From: Notospermus geniculatus
Lineage: Eukaryota > Nemertea > Pilidiophora > Heteronemertea > Lineidae
Length of the DNA stretch: 64,000 nt
Assembly (NCBI GenBank): GCA_002633025.1
Contig: NMRB01000031.1
Span: forward strand, 54,228-118,227
Direction of reading: 5' to 3'
The notes beneath the pieces are model-generated. The model was not told the DNA's origin and searched no databases. It was given only the letters and a program-made list of their open reading frames with translations. The position numbers and the translations under genes are program-made. Below are positions 1 to 12,166 of this stretch, piece by piece (position 1 is the stretch's first letter; each line of letters starts with the position of its first letter).

Positions 1-430
1 TGTGCTATGTGGCCCCCTGCAGATGACCTTTATGTCCATGTGAAGTTTCGGCCCGATCGGACATCCAATATGGCCGCCAGGTGGCGTAAGCCGGAAATCA
101 TCAAAGTGCTGTAACTCGGGAATGCCTTAACCCAAAGCGCTCCAATGTGCTATGTGGCCCCCTGCAGATGACCTTTATGTCCATGTGAAGTTTCGGCCCG
201 ATCGGACATCCAATATGGCCACCAGGTGGCGTAACTCGAAAATCATCAAAGTGCTGTAACTCAGGAACGACTTGACCCAAAGCGCTCCAATGTGCTATGT
301 GGTCCCCTGCAGATGACCTTTATGTACATGTGAAGTTGCAGCCCGATCAGACATCTAATATGGCCGCCAGGTGGCATAACCCAAAAATCATCAAAGTCTT
401 TTCTGGGAATGACTTGACCCAGATTGCTCA
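1..430. repeat. Tandem repeat, unit about 145 bp, about three copies
   Basis: The phrase TGTGCTATGTGG recurs at 1, 146 and 291, each time followed by the same block (CCCCTGCAGATGACC, then GGCCCGATC, then ATGGCCGCCAGGTGGC). The third copy decays after about 410. The array is cut by the window start, so its full size is unknown. It lies in the intron or 5' flank before the first visible USP exon. There is no coding frame across the units. Confidence 0.9.
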
Positions 431-556
431 TAACTGATATGTACCTCCCTCTGTCATTAGACTATTATGTCCAACCCAGTGAGCACATGGTCCATGGACC
501 ATTTTTTTTAATATCTGTAGATTGATGAAATTCTATTTCAAGCATTTCTCTTTCAG

Positions 557-3500
557 TCAGAGGATGTTCCCACATTCCCAAGGCAGTGAATTTCCAGTGC
601 ATGAAAAAAACTATTAAGCAGAATGTGCATCCTATGGGAGAATGTAGTTCGTGTTCTCGGGATAGTAATAAACGAAAGGAGAAAGAGGTTGAGAAAATCT
701 CTGCAAGTGGTGGTGATGAAGGCCTGCTTGAGAATATGGAGACAACAATATGGTTGTGTCTTCAGTGTGGACATCAGGTAAAGAAGCTGTTGTGACTTCT
801 GTTCTAATCACAATCTGAAATTTTTCTGACCGTTCTTGACTGCCTTGCTAAACTGCTCATCATGTACATGATCTCTAATCCTTTTCAGGGTTGTGACCGT
901 AACTCCAAGGAAAAGCATGCTCTGAAACATTTCCAGACTCCTCGGTCAGTGTCACATGCCCTTGTTGTGAATCTTTCCTCTTGGGTTGTGTGGTGCTACG
1001 AATGTGATGATGAGGTACAAATTGAGAGCAGCAAACGATTACGTGAATGCGTGGATTTTGCTCGTAAGCAGGCTGGAATAGGGTGGACTGATTCACCAGC
1101 TCCTCTTGGTAAGTAGAACAGTAGGGAAAATTGTCTGAATGTTCAAGCACTCCTATTATTATTAAACCTGTTCAACTGAGGAAGGGACACGTCCCACCCT
1201 GCCCTATTCAGGAGATATGTTCGTTGGCTAGTTTACACTATTGCTTTCTTTTTCTTGTAGGGAAATCAAACTGCCTATTGACCAGACAAGGCTCTTTCAC
1301 AGGCGCAGACAACTCTGCTGCTGCTGTGGGAGACGTTAAACCCAAACTGCCAATACCTGTGTCGGTGCAAAACTTACCAAAAGTCAGGGGACTGAGTAAC
1401 TTGGGGAACACATGTTTCTTTAATGCTGTTCTGCAGAATCTTAGTCAAACTCCAGAACTTGACGTGATGCTGGTGGAACACTGTAAAAAGGGAATTGTGA
1501 TTGAGTTACCGGGGCAATCTGATGATAGTGATTCTGATACAGGGTCCAGTAGTGAGGAGGGAGAAGATACTGCGAGTAATACATCTGTCAAACATCTGGT
1601 AAGTTGTACCTTCTTTTTGTACTATTCGGTTTCTGAATGTTGGTCATGAATTGCATTTGTTTATTTCATTGAGGGTTCTATAGTGGGATTTCCAGCATCT
1701 TCCTTTCCGATGGTGTTGTTAGTGAAAGTTGCCAGTGACACAGTTCTCCCTCAGAAATGAGACTGGCCATTGAGCGGATGCTGTTGCTGTTGATCATCTT
1801 GCTATTTTAGTTCAAATAAAGTGGACACACATATTATTCAGGATGCAGCAACCAACGTCATGATCTGTATGTACATTAATGTCATTTAACTTGCATTTCT
1901 TCCAGGATCCGATAATTGTGACTTTATTTGAGGGTGGTAACCTGACGCAATCACTGCTGACTTTCCTTAGAGATATGCATTCCACCGCCATGAATAACAT
2001 CATCAGTCCATCAGCTCTTTTTGGACAAGTTTGCATGAAGTAAGTTGCAGAATTTTCTAAGTTTACACATTAGCGATAGTTATGATATGATGGCCTCGTC
2101 CCTGCATTTGAATTTCTTCGTGACTTCTGACTGGCCTAGTGTACTACGATGGGTGATTATTTAATTCCATGGAACAATATATTTAGGCCACGCTTTTTTT
2201 ATTCCTTGTTTCGCGGGCTTTATTTGAGCGCCTCCATCAGAGGAGGGCGGGAAAAAAATAAAAATAAAATTTTATTTTTTGATTTCTCGAACGTTTTCCA
2301 AGGCATCTAAATAGCGGAGGAAAAGAAAAAAATAAAATTTTATTCCAAAATAAAGGTTCAACTGGTGGTATGAATGACACAGGAGCTGATTATGATCGTA
2401 TCATCGCTTACCTGCATGCAGGCACAGTCAAATTTTGGCCCAAGGTGACGAGTGACCATGAACCACGCCATATTGTTGGATGACAGCCTCGAGCAAGTCA
2501 GTGCCGGGTTTCTGTGCAGCTACTGTACATAGGTCTATATCAGTAGAGCAAAGTGAAAATCTGCGCGAGGCTGTTGGTACAGATTGGCAGATTGTCAGAA
2601 ACCGCGCATCATGACATCGATCGGACGTTAAATCATACAAACATGACAAAATAGGCCTATTTTTGAAAAATGTATTTTCGATCTCGGCCTCCTGAGCGGC
2701 GGGCGGGATAAAAATAAAAATAAATTTTTATTTTTTTTCCATTTTGTGGAGTTTTTGGAGCGGCGGGCTCGCGAAAATCCCGAAAAATAAAATTTTATTT
2801 TTTTTTCATTTTCCTATTTTCACCTAGCGGCGGGCCCGCGAAACAAGGAATAAAAAAAGCGTGGCCTTAGTGAGTTAACGACATCAATGGGTGATTATTT
2901 AATTCCATGGAACAATATATTTAGTGAGTTTATGGCATCATTTAAAGCCGACTCAAGCAATAGATGAGTTGTCGTTGGGGAGCCAAGGTGGTGTAGTGGT
3001 TCGGGCCTCCGACTAGCGGTCAGAGGGTCCTGGGTTCGAATCCCACTGGGCGTGAGACTTTGGGGAAGTCTCTTTGCCTCACTGGCCTCTCTTCACCCAG
3101 GTGTATAAAAGGGTACCGGTTGGAAATGCTCGGATTGTATGCGCTGAATGAGCAGCTCATCTGAGTTCTACTGAAAAGTTTCAGGATAGACTGGGGTTAA
3201 AGTGTGAAGTCGGATGACACCTCTACCGTTGTTGATATCAGACTATAAACCCAAACTTTTTAACTTTTAGCCTAACTGGCCATTGTGAAAACTCACTATT
3301 GACAGGATTACCATTTACATTTACGAATTGTATTCAGGATTTAAGTTCATAATTCTCCACAGGGATTGTGGTAACCTTGGCTTTGTAGACAAACACTCTA
3401 CAATGCAACTCATTCCAATTCAGAACGCCAAGATTCAAGAGCTATCAACAACAAGATAGCCATGAACTGCTGCGCCATCTTTTAGATGGGATGAGATCTG

Positions 3501-6500
3501 AAGAAATCAAACGTACACAGTCAGGGATTTTGAAATCGTTTGGTCTGCCGGAGAACGTGAATCCAAGGAAAGTGGATGAAGAAACCAAAGCCAAAGTCAA
3601 AGGTAGGTATTGAAAATATAAGAAGTAGCATATCTCTAATACATTTCAGTTTTCATAGACTTCTGGCATTGTACATACATGTACATACTACATTCACTCC
3701 TTGGATCTCCTAGAAAGTGCCTGAGGAAGACCCTGTTTGGGATCGAAAATTTGCGAAATTCAGAGACGACCTTTGTGTTATATCAAAGTGATGCATGATA
3801 TTTTGAACTAAATCTTGATAGATAGACCATCAGATACTTTCTTGGTGTTCTTATGTATAATGAACTTGTGATTATTTCAGCATATGGCTCTGTTGCCAAA
3901 CGTCATACTTTCATTGACAGTATATTCGGAGGATACCTTATCAGCACTGTCTGTTGCCAAGAATGCGACAAGGTATGTTGTGGCCTACATCCGTTCAGAC
4001 TATTTGTGAATGTTCTCGTCAATCTAACCTTCTCTGATCAACCATGCGGTGCTATTTTAGAGTAACGAACCTTGCTCATTACCAGCTGGTTGTTATGGTG
4101 TGATACAATGTAGGATGCCAGAGATGTAATCTCATATGAAGAAGACATAGCACTATTCATAACAGTATTTCTGTCCCTTTCCAGCTTTCACAGATCTTTG
4201 AACCATTCCTCGATCTCTCCCTACCAATCAATGAAGAAAAACCAGGCCGACCTAATGTGCATATCTCATCGAATACCAAGAAAGAAAAACAGACTGAGAA
4301 GGAACCGACGACCCCAGATCCACCTAAGAAAGGCAGCGAAGGCTTTCTATATGATGCCGCCAAGAAGAGCAAATATCAGGCTAAAAAGGAAAGGAAGATG
4401 TCATCTAGACAGGTAAAGGCAATACATGTTTATTGCAACTTACCATACATAAGCAAGCCTATGAATTTTTGGTCTTACTATCAATAAGCACTCCGATCAA
4501 GTTAGTGTACTGACTGTTTCGGACTAAAGTTTTTTACTGGCAGAATCTGAGAGATCATGCAGAACCCATGCTCACCAGTTGTCCCTGATATAGGAGCTGT
4601 CAGCGAGTTGACCACTAGGTGTCACTAGGGCCCAATTCAATGCATCTAGCGGACCCAGTCATTATCGATCGAGCAGCAATCATAATAGATTTCCTGTACA
4701 TTTGGTCCGCTAAGACTGTGCTGCCATCTGTTAGCAATATGCGCGGCTGACTGCTCCTATTAGATTACAGCATGGAGTCTCACTTGAATGATCTCTGTGG
4801 CATTCCGTGGTTAAATGCAATTTAAACTGAAAAGGAATATGAAGGTATTTGACATGACCATGTTGTTTGCTTACAGAGAAAGGCCAAGAAAAAGAAGCAA
4901 GCGAATCAACTTGGAAAACAGGACAAAGGTCAGGATGAAGAATCTGATAGCCAAGGTCATGATGATGAGGGCTCACTGCCGACAGGAGGAGCCACGGAAA
5001 CAGGTGATGGGGACAATGTATCGATGAAAAGTGACAATTGGGGGAGTATTGATGATAATTCCAGTAATTCGGATGCCGATGTGGAAGATAATTTGGAGAG
5101 TGATGTAGCACGGCGGAGGAATCATGGGCAAGGGAATATGTATGCACCGTTGATGAATCATGAGGAGGGACAGACGGTTGATGGTGAAGATGACGCTGAA
5201 GGTGATTGTGAGGATACGACGAAGCTGAAGTATGAGCAATTAGGAAAGGAGGGTGTAGTTAAGGGTGGAGGGGATGATGACGCTAGTAGCTCTGAGTTGA
5301 GTAGTGAAGATGAGGTTATCGAGTACACGAAGCTGGAGGAGGAGCAAGATGGTTGCACTGACGATGCCGTTGAGCAAGTAGCAAAGGACTTGGAAAATTT
5401 AGTGATGGCTGAGCAAGCCAAAGTTGAAGCGTTGAGTTGTCATGGCAGTGGTGATGCAGTTAGAATGAACGGCGATAGTGACGTACCCAATGATGGTGCT
5501 AACCGCACAAGTCTTCAGAACATTGACTCTGGTGATGGTAGCAACCATATTTCCAAGTCTATCAATGCTGGCAGCTGTGGTGATTGCGAAAGCATGCACC
5601 AATCAGTATGTGATAAGTTAGATAATAACCATGGTAACTGTAGTAATTCTGCGCTGAAAGTGGAACTGGGGGATAATGATATAGATACAAGTAAGGAATC
5701 CATTAAAATGAATGGTGACGTCTTAGGTACAGATCACGATGAAAAGAACTCAAACATCTCGGATGATACGATATGTAATCATGAAGATGGGGATGAAAAG
5801 CTCATCGGAGCGGTTGGCGGCAATTCGGAGGACGTCTCTGCTAGTCAGCAGACGACACCAAAACATGTACCGCAGAAAACCAAGTCAAAGAAGGAACTAC
5901 GGAAAGAAAATGTACGGAAGGCTATGAACTCTTTATCCAGTCGGTATCAGCCATTGGCTCATGAGTGTTCCGTGTTGTCGTGTTTAAATCAATTCACTGC
6001 AGCTGAGTTATTGACGGGTAACAATAAGTTCGGTTGTGAGAGATGTTCGAAGAAGAAGCATAAGGAGAAAGAGAATAAGGAAAAGATGGAGACCGTTTAT
6101 ACAAACGCCTGCAAGCAGCTGCTAATCTTCCGACCTCCTGCCATCCTGACGTTGCATTTAAAGAGATTCCAACAGGTTAGTACAACAAATATTTTACCCA
6201 GAACTTAGCTTGAGCAATCAACCTCCATTAGATTTTGAGCCTACCCTTCTGTTCACGAAGGTTTTAAAAATACATACAAGTGTTTATGTTTTTTCCTTAA
6301 TCTTACAGGTTGGGTATTCACTTCGCAAAGTAAACAAGTTTGTTGATTTTCCACTCATTCTTGACTTGGCCCCATTCTGTTCAGCTTTAGCTGAGGTGAG
6401 TTATCTTTGTCATCCATTAAGTCATTTTCAGCTTTAATCATTACAACCCTTTGAACTGCCAGAGTAGCAGAGGGGAAACGTCAGCACCTGCCATTGCTGA

Positions 6501-6992
6501 GGTGCCGGGTTCGATCCAGCCAGACCCATTCTTCATGTGATAGAGAGGGAAACTTTCTTTGTCAGCACAGGTTTTCTTTGGGTACTCTGTTTTTCTTATG
6601 CTGTGTATTCAATCGCCCAGCATCGTCAGCTTTCAACTTAATATTTAACCTGTTTGACGTTCCAGGGTGTCAAACCTAACGCTGGAGTGAAATATTCCCT
6701 TTACGGAGTGGTCGAGCACTCGGGGCGTTTGAGTGGTGGACACTACACAGCTTACGTTAAGGTTCGGCCGAGCAACAGTAGGATCAGACAGTTTATACAA
6801 AAAAAACATTTCAAGATGAAATGGGACGTGAATTTCGAAGAACTGCTTGAGCAAATACCAGAGGAAGAACTGACAGGGGTCGTACCTCAGGGGAAGTGGT
6901 ACTACATCAGTGATACACATGTGAAAGAATCCACTGAGGCCCAGGTATTGAAGAGTCAAGCCTATATATTGTTCTACGAACGTTTTATCTAG
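557..6992 (+). CDS. USP16: Ubiquitin carboxyl-terminal hydrolase 16/45 (5' partial)
   Basis: Deubiquitinase of the USP family; vertebrate USP16 removes ubiquitin from histone H2A and USP45 acts in DNA repair. Exons read from splice sites and frame: 557-777, 889-1108, 1261-1598, 1906-2039, 3424-3602, 3881-3972, 4185-4412, 4877-6175, 6309-6395, 6666-6992, giving about 1040 residues. The first exons lie before the window, since exon 557 starts inside a codon. Visible parts in order: zf-UBP zinc finger (CSHIP...[11 protein letters not shown]...HALKHF), Cys box [27 protein letters not shown] box, a C-x2-C finger (CCQEC...CERC), LTLHLKRF, and the His box [13 protein letters not shown] followed by WYYISD. 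The catalytic Cys, His and Asp are all present. Exon 4877-6175 carries a long acidic Ser/Asp/Glu-rich insert, so the protein is longer than human USP16 (823 residues). Orthology to USP16 versus USP45 cannot be split here; invertebrates commonly have one gene for both. Confidence 0.93.
2149..2926. repeat. 54-bp two-unit tandem repeat split by the transposon
   Basis: The same 37 bases (beginning ATGGGTGATTATTTAATTCC) occur at 2149-2185 and 2887-2923, and TTAGTGAGTT follows both the element end and the right copy. Removing the element and one TTA restores two adjacent units of about 54 bp. The insertion therefore hit a pre-existing short tandem duplication. Confidence 0.7.
2186..2866. mobile_element. 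Non-autonomous DNA transposon, PIF/Harbinger-like
   Basis: Perfect terminal inverted repeats of about 33 bp, starting GGCCACGCTTTTTTTATTCC at 2186 and matching its reverse complement ending at 2866. The flanks are TTA at 2183-2185 and 2867-2869, a 3-bp target duplication typical of PIF/Harbinger. The interior is A/T-rich with repeated AAAATAAAATTTTATTTT blocks and GC-rich GGCGGGC pieces and has no transposase frame. It lies in the USP16/45 intron 2040-3423. The superfamily assignment is inference from the target duplication and the GGCC ends. Confidence 0.75.
2982..3260 (+). mobile_element. tRNA-derived SINE
   Basis: RNA polymerase III promoter boxes are clear: A box TGGTGTAGTGG at 2989-2999 and B box GGTTCGAATCC at 3033-3043, separated as in a tRNA. 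The would-be acceptor arms (GCCAAGG and the sequence after the T arm) do not pair, so this is not a working tRNA. A unique body follows, including CACCCAGGTGTATAAAAGGG, which resembles the conserved central domain of some marine-invertebrate SINEs. The 3' end is not sharply defined. It lies in a USP16/45 intron. Confidence 0.75.
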
Positions 6993-7756
6993 TCCTTGAC
7001 GTACAGATTGAATATTTTTCAGAGTATTTCTGTTAGTTAATGCTGGCATGTACAGGAATGTATCCTGTAGCTGTCTCTTGTTAGTCTGAGAAGAACACAA
7101 TTCTTGCAGTTGGTTGCAATTTATCTCATGGTTAAGATGTGCTTGACGGTGTTAATGCCGTCGTGAATTAAGGCTGTGACAACTGAGGCTCAGCATATCA
7201 GATTCAGCAGTATCAAATCTGATGTAGCCTCTTCATCTCAACTCTTTCCTTGCCCAGAGTTCCAGCATTTTCGACCATTTGCGCCAGCCATTGGAGAGAC
7301 ATCTGGTGCCTGTCTTATGAACTAAAATGTCTGAGGAATCAGAAAACATGAAACAACATGTTTGGCAGTGAAAGAGTTGAATGTTTCTCAGCAAGTGCAT
7401 GTTGCTTGCTGCTGATTTTTTGAGGGGGATCTGGACTCGTGAAAATTCAGGAATGTAAATAAATGACTCTGGAGCTTACAAGAAGTTCAACAGGAACTAC
7501 AATGTAGACCCAGACTACTGCATTCGGGAAATAAGGTTTTGGTAACAGGGGTTCTTTCTTTGAAATATGTATCTATGACTGCCTCTCCTACATCTACATG
7601 TATGCGATTGGTCAAATAGTTATTTTTTGTAAAAGGTTATAGAGATGTATTTACTTGTGTCGAAATAAGAATTGTCGTAATCATGACATTGATATCAGGT
7701 TCATTCCTGTTGGAAACTGGGAGGTTTTCCGGCCCCTAACATGCCAAAATGGACAA

Positions 7757-7762
7757 AATAAA
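7757..7762 (+). promoter_or_regulatory. Probable polyadenylation signal of USP16/45
   Basis: AATAAA about 765 bases after the stop codon of USP16/45, in an A-rich stretch. It is the first clear hexamer I noticed on this strand that would give a normal 3' UTR. Confidence 0.45.
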
Positions 7763-8381
7763 GGGAAAAAATATTATATAGAAAATGCTCTGTTGTGTTG
7801 CTCAAAAATATGAAAAATATTTTTTGTTACGACTTCCCGCTTCTGACCTGCTCAGGCATGCGGATATTTCGCCTACACAGGTTAACTTACCTTTCTGCAG
7901 CAGTGTGGATTTCAAATTGATATGTCTCATTGGATGCGTTCAGGCGCTTTATCACTTCAGTAATGTTAGTGAGTAGACTTAGTGTAATGTCCATGTGGTT
8001 GCTGTTAACATGGTTAACCAACTTGTGTCAGGAACTCTCTTGCTGTGATGCTCTTCTAAGTTTTATGCAAACATGTCTCAGGTCTCAAAAATATATAATT
8101 TCAAGTGGAAATATCTCTATTTCTGTCATCTACGCACCAGATCGTGTTTCCCTAATTGTGTATTTTGATCACAACACTTTGTTTTGCTTATTTACTTTCC
8201 CTGGGATTGACTCGTACAGTTTTAAGTGTCATAATTGCTAATTTTCTTATTCTTTCATAGGTATCAGATAATTTTGTGCACAACCCGTGGGAAAGTGTTT
8301 TTCTCCCAGCTCATGGGTGCAGAATGGTGCTAGTTTTGGACACCATAAGTGTTGTCGCTTTCAGACCCTTAGCAGGCATTC

Positions 8382-8511
8382 AGGGTCATATTCATAAAGC
8401 GGTTCTATCTTTAGAACCGTCTTAGGCCGGTTCCAGGTATCATCAACCACTGTACTTGGAACCGGCCTAAGACGGTTCTAATGATAGAACTGCTTTATGA
8501 ATATGACCCTC
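8382..8511. mobile_element. Palindromic MITE
   Basis: Near-perfect inverted repeat. AGGGTCATATTCATAAAGC at 8382 is matched by its reverse complement ending at 8511, and the pairing continues inward through AGAACCGTCTTAGGCCGG with few mismatches, leaving a centre of about 20 bases. Total length is about 130 bp with no coding content. It is the shape of a foldback MITE; the superfamily is not determined. Confidence 0.8.
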
Positions 8512-9600
8512 TGTGTCTACCAGAGTTTCTTACGACCTTCATAATGTGAAACCTGTATGCTTCAAAAATAGACTCAAATCAGACTTCTCTAGTTTCATTG
8601 TGGATCAGTTTATTTCACTCAAGTGCTTTTTCCTCAAGTCAGTAGTGATATGCGTTAAGTTCTGGTAAAAGTTGAAGTGTCCTGTTTCCTTCTCCATGTT
8701 AATTTTTGACGTTATGCTACTTCTGAAGATACCAAAACAAAATATGTTTCTATTATCCAGGATTATGACCTCTGAATGATTTTGGTAACAAGCCATTAGA
8801 ATAATAATGAATAAAAAGATCATCTATGTAATATCCAAAACATGACTGGTATGTGTTTTATCTTATTATCTCAGACCTTATGCATGTTGCGATTGTCCCT
8901 TGGCTCCTATCCATTGATAGATACATGTACTATCTTTGCACAGGTCATCCGTCCAAAATAATACATGTCATAATGCGCATCCAAGATGAGTTGAACATGC
9001 AGTGACCATTATGCCTATTGTCCAGTACCATCTCACTCTGCAGAACAGTAAACAATGAACAATTTAAACAAAAGTTTTCAACAATAAAGTACATGTAATC
9101 AAAAATAGATATTAAAAGCGAACAAATCTATTTTTGATATAATCTTTATTAACATCGGAAAAGAATGTGAACAGACATCGATTAGTCATGCATGTGCAGT
9201 TACAAACTATGAAAAGCTAAGAATTGTAGACTATTCTACATCGACAATTCTCTCTCTAACAGTTGGAATGAATTGATTCAGTTACGGTATGTTCCTACTT
9301 GATGTTTTTCTCCAGACGTCTTTTCAAATTGCATGAAGTTGAAATACCCAAAGTGTTGGCCATTTCACTTTCGTTTTACTACTGACTAGCAACTTCATGA
9401 CAACAGGAAGAACTTCACACTTGGGGATATTTATTTATAGAACGATCACCTTGTTGAGCAAAATAAAATCATGTACTACCGGTACCTACACTGCCTAGCA
9501 CCATTTTCACTTACACTGATAGGACTGGGATACCACCCTTGATATCCAGTGGTCTGTGTCTGTATTTTGCCGCAGTACCAGTGTAATGTACGTCCCTGTA

Positions 9601-9625
9601 CCCCCCCCCCCCCCACACACACACA
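9601..9625. repeat. Poly-C tract with CA microsatellite
   Basis: A run of about 15 C residues followed directly by about seven AC units. Simple-sequence DNA, prone to length errors. Confidence 0.9.
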
Positions 9626-10136
9626 GGATATACATGTGGACATAAGACAATAAATTTCTTTTTCAACAAGACCAGGGTGAGAAACTCACACCACCAAAAA
9701 TTCACCTTTTTGTCACTTCTGAACTTTTGATGCCCCTCATCATTCTTTGCAACTAACAATCATAATCATTCTTCTAAAAGTGTACTGCAAGAAATGTTTG
9801 ATTTTATCAATCATTGCATACTAAACTGGCATTCCTCTCACAAATTTTGGGCCTACAGGGTTTGTATCACAGACGGCTGAAAAAGTTCATAATATTGCAT
9901 AGAATAATCTCTACAAAACTACACCTATATCACTATCACCCTGTGTGCAATAGATGGAGTACATTTTGTATAAAATAGTGCAGGCCTACACGGTATTTCT
10001 AATTCAGACGTTGAATATAACTGTGCAACAATGTACATGTACATGTACATTTTGAATTTCACAGTCATGATCTTACTTGACCCTTCAGAAACGATTTGAA
10101 ATGAACCATTGATTTGAAGTGCCCCCCCCCTCGCTA

Positions 10137-11489
10137 TTACTTTTTGACCACCTCTTCGTGAGGTGGCGGCAGCAGAGGCGTAGCAGGCTGCCAGTCTTCA
10201 AGTGATTTCACAACCTCAACCTCATTCCTATATCGTCTCCACCTTTCTTTATCCTGGAAACTTTCACGTGGCATCGGAGGCAGATTTTGAAGCGGAACAA
10301 AGGTATCAGGCTTCTTTTTCCCTGATCCGCTGAAATTTAGAAGTTAACTTTTAAAACAAATGCTGTCCTCTTGATACAAACCAGACATGGGGCACATTAC
10401 CTACATTACTGCTAACAGGAAGAGGAATGGCAATGTACGCACCCTATGGGTAATATCAAAAATGGTAATACATGTAGGCCTATGCTTGGAGGAATTTATA
10501 CTGTCAGTATAATTCCTCCAAGATGTATGTAATATAATGTACCTCTAGGAGGAGACAAGAGTCCCGGAGGAAAACCTCTCCAAACAGAATCACCACCTTC
10601 TGTATCACATGAAGAATTTAACCCATGAACTAAGTTGGAGGTAACAGCTGGGTTTTCGTTTTGCCGAGTTCTGGTACTCACCCAAAGTTGACAATTGGTC
10701 GTGTTGATCCAATCTTGTGAAAGCTAATTGAATATTCCACTGCTTGATATGGCTTATCACCACCAGATGCACATGGGATAAAATTCCTCTTTTCTATCAA
10801 ATATTCTTTTCTGTTGTTCCCCAGGATCATATCATAACAGACTTCATTAGAAGAATATTCACTTGCTTTGTGTTGGCCATCCCACTTTGTGAGTTTGCCA
10901 TTGTGATAGCCATTTGTATAAAATGTCCATTCCTTCTCTGTTGGTCTTGTAATGCCTGAAACCAAGGATGAGATCCTTTAAATAATATGCCAAGTGTGAC
11001 ATCATAAACACAACATGCATGCATTCCCTCTTGACAAATGGAGTGGCACTCCCATTCTGTAATCTCTTGATCATACCGGCAGCCCCCACCCCCACCCCCA
11101 CCCCAAAAAACTTACCAGGATAAGTTCGCAAAGGAAACCATGGCTTGGGAAATATTTCATTTTCTGGGAACCTTTTGTCTAATTGGGGTGGTTCAATATA
11201 GCGGAGTCTTGACACCCAGTCTGGACCATTTCTGAAAGGGATGGAGAAGACCAATGTCTGAATGACCTTCAGGATGTAGGATGGAGGCCTGGCGAAGTGT
11301 CAATTTCATGGGCGGGAAAGTTCACTGAAACTTACACAGTATACTCTGGGCTGGTGCTCGCAGCGTGGGGTTTCCATAAGGTATCATCATGAAAACAATT
11401 GCCGTGTGGGATGTATTTTCTTCCGTGCGGATGATAGGTAGGTACACACTTCTGGTTGTGGATTTTTGGGAAATGACGCTTTTCCCGCT
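10137..11489 (-). CDS. Unrecognised multi-exon protein (N-terminus not found)
   Basis: Four exons on the minus strand join in one frame through good GT-AG sites: 11336-11489, 11116-11231, 10682-10955, 10137-10329 (stop TAA at 10137-10139). They give about 244 residues. The N-terminal exon was not found and probably lies between 11490 and 11930. The chain is hydrophilic and rich in Tyr, Trp, Pro, Lys and Arg, with short segments such as RKYIPHG, WKPHAA, NGPDWVSRLRYIEPP, RKEYLIEKRNFIP and DKERWRRYRNE. There is no signal peptide or membrane segment in the visible part. This style resembles ciliary microtubule inner proteins, but that is a weak inference and I recognise no specific family. It is transcribed away from GSKIP, so the two may share a divergent promoter. 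Confidence 0.7.
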
Positions 11490-12166
11490 CTGAAAATGAA
11501 ACAATGTAGACCCTAACACTCAGTATAGTCTAGGCTACCGAAATTCCTTCAATAATGACAGAATAACCTCTGCTTGAAGAAGAATCTGGCAGCTGCTCAA
11601 AAAAGAAACTTGGATTGGTTTAGAGCTTGGACTGGAGGAAAAAAGGTTAGAAGACGCTCACCATCCCTCCCAACCTCTCCCACTTTTGTGGTTAGATGTA
11701 ACATTGTATGCTTTGATAGCACCTAATTCATCGAATTATGGCGATAAAAAACTTCCATTTCATGATGATATGACAGTAATCACAACATTGTATTTCCTTA
11801 GTGGCTCCTCCTCAAGCGTCATTGACAACGGCCACCCGCAGTTCTTGCGCAGCGTACGTAAACCCAATAATGTACCCAGTGTACTTGAAATAAACTTACT
11901 TGCTTGAGACTCGTCAGCGAGTCCCAACGGGGTATCACAGGCGACAAAATTTTACTCGAACCGTTTCATATCAACTGTTCATTCATTATGTCATTTCAAA
12001 CTTACAAATCATAAAGATTATTTAGGCGTCGCTAGATGATTTACGCAATCATATCTTCATTCAGTAATTTGGAGGAAACCTGCCGCTGACTGACTTGTTG
12101 CACCCCAAATCCCTGTGAAGAAGCTCTTCTATCAGCGGAGACGACAATGTGCAAACCGGTGGCATC
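11490..12166. promoter_or_regulatory. Divergent intergenic region, likely shared promoter
   Basis: About 680 bases separate the first certain exon of the minus-strand gene from the GSKIP start codon. The region must contain the missing 5' exon of the former and the 5' UTR of the latter. I saw no clear TATA box. The assignment as a shared promoter rests only on head-to-head layout. Confidence 0.35.

Larger units (their letters stand above)
7763..10136. other. Intergenic DNA between USP16/45 and the minus-strand gene
   Basis: No frame here has family resemblance, splice structure or codon character of a gene. The stretch holds a 130-bp palindromic MITE (8382-8511), a C-tract followed by a CA microsatellite near 9601-9625, and repeated TACATGTA words near 10034. 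The longest frames are short and unsupported. Confidence 0.6.

Noticed and set aside
2982-3055. tRNA gene
   Set aside because: A and B boxes are good, but the acceptor stem does not pair and a non-tRNA body follows; it is a SINE.
4645-4713. Small MITE with TTAGCGGACC ends
   Set aside because: Only about 10 bases of inverted match; too short to separate from chance.
4731-5703. Minus-strand coding frames opposite the USP acidic exon
   Set aside because: They arise because Asp/Glu-rich codons read as open Ser/Ile/His-rich frames on the other strand; the sense exon is strongly supported.
6436-6530. Second tRNA or SINE
   Set aside because: Only a B-box-like GGTTCGATCC (6508-6517) is present; no A box or cloverleaf was found.
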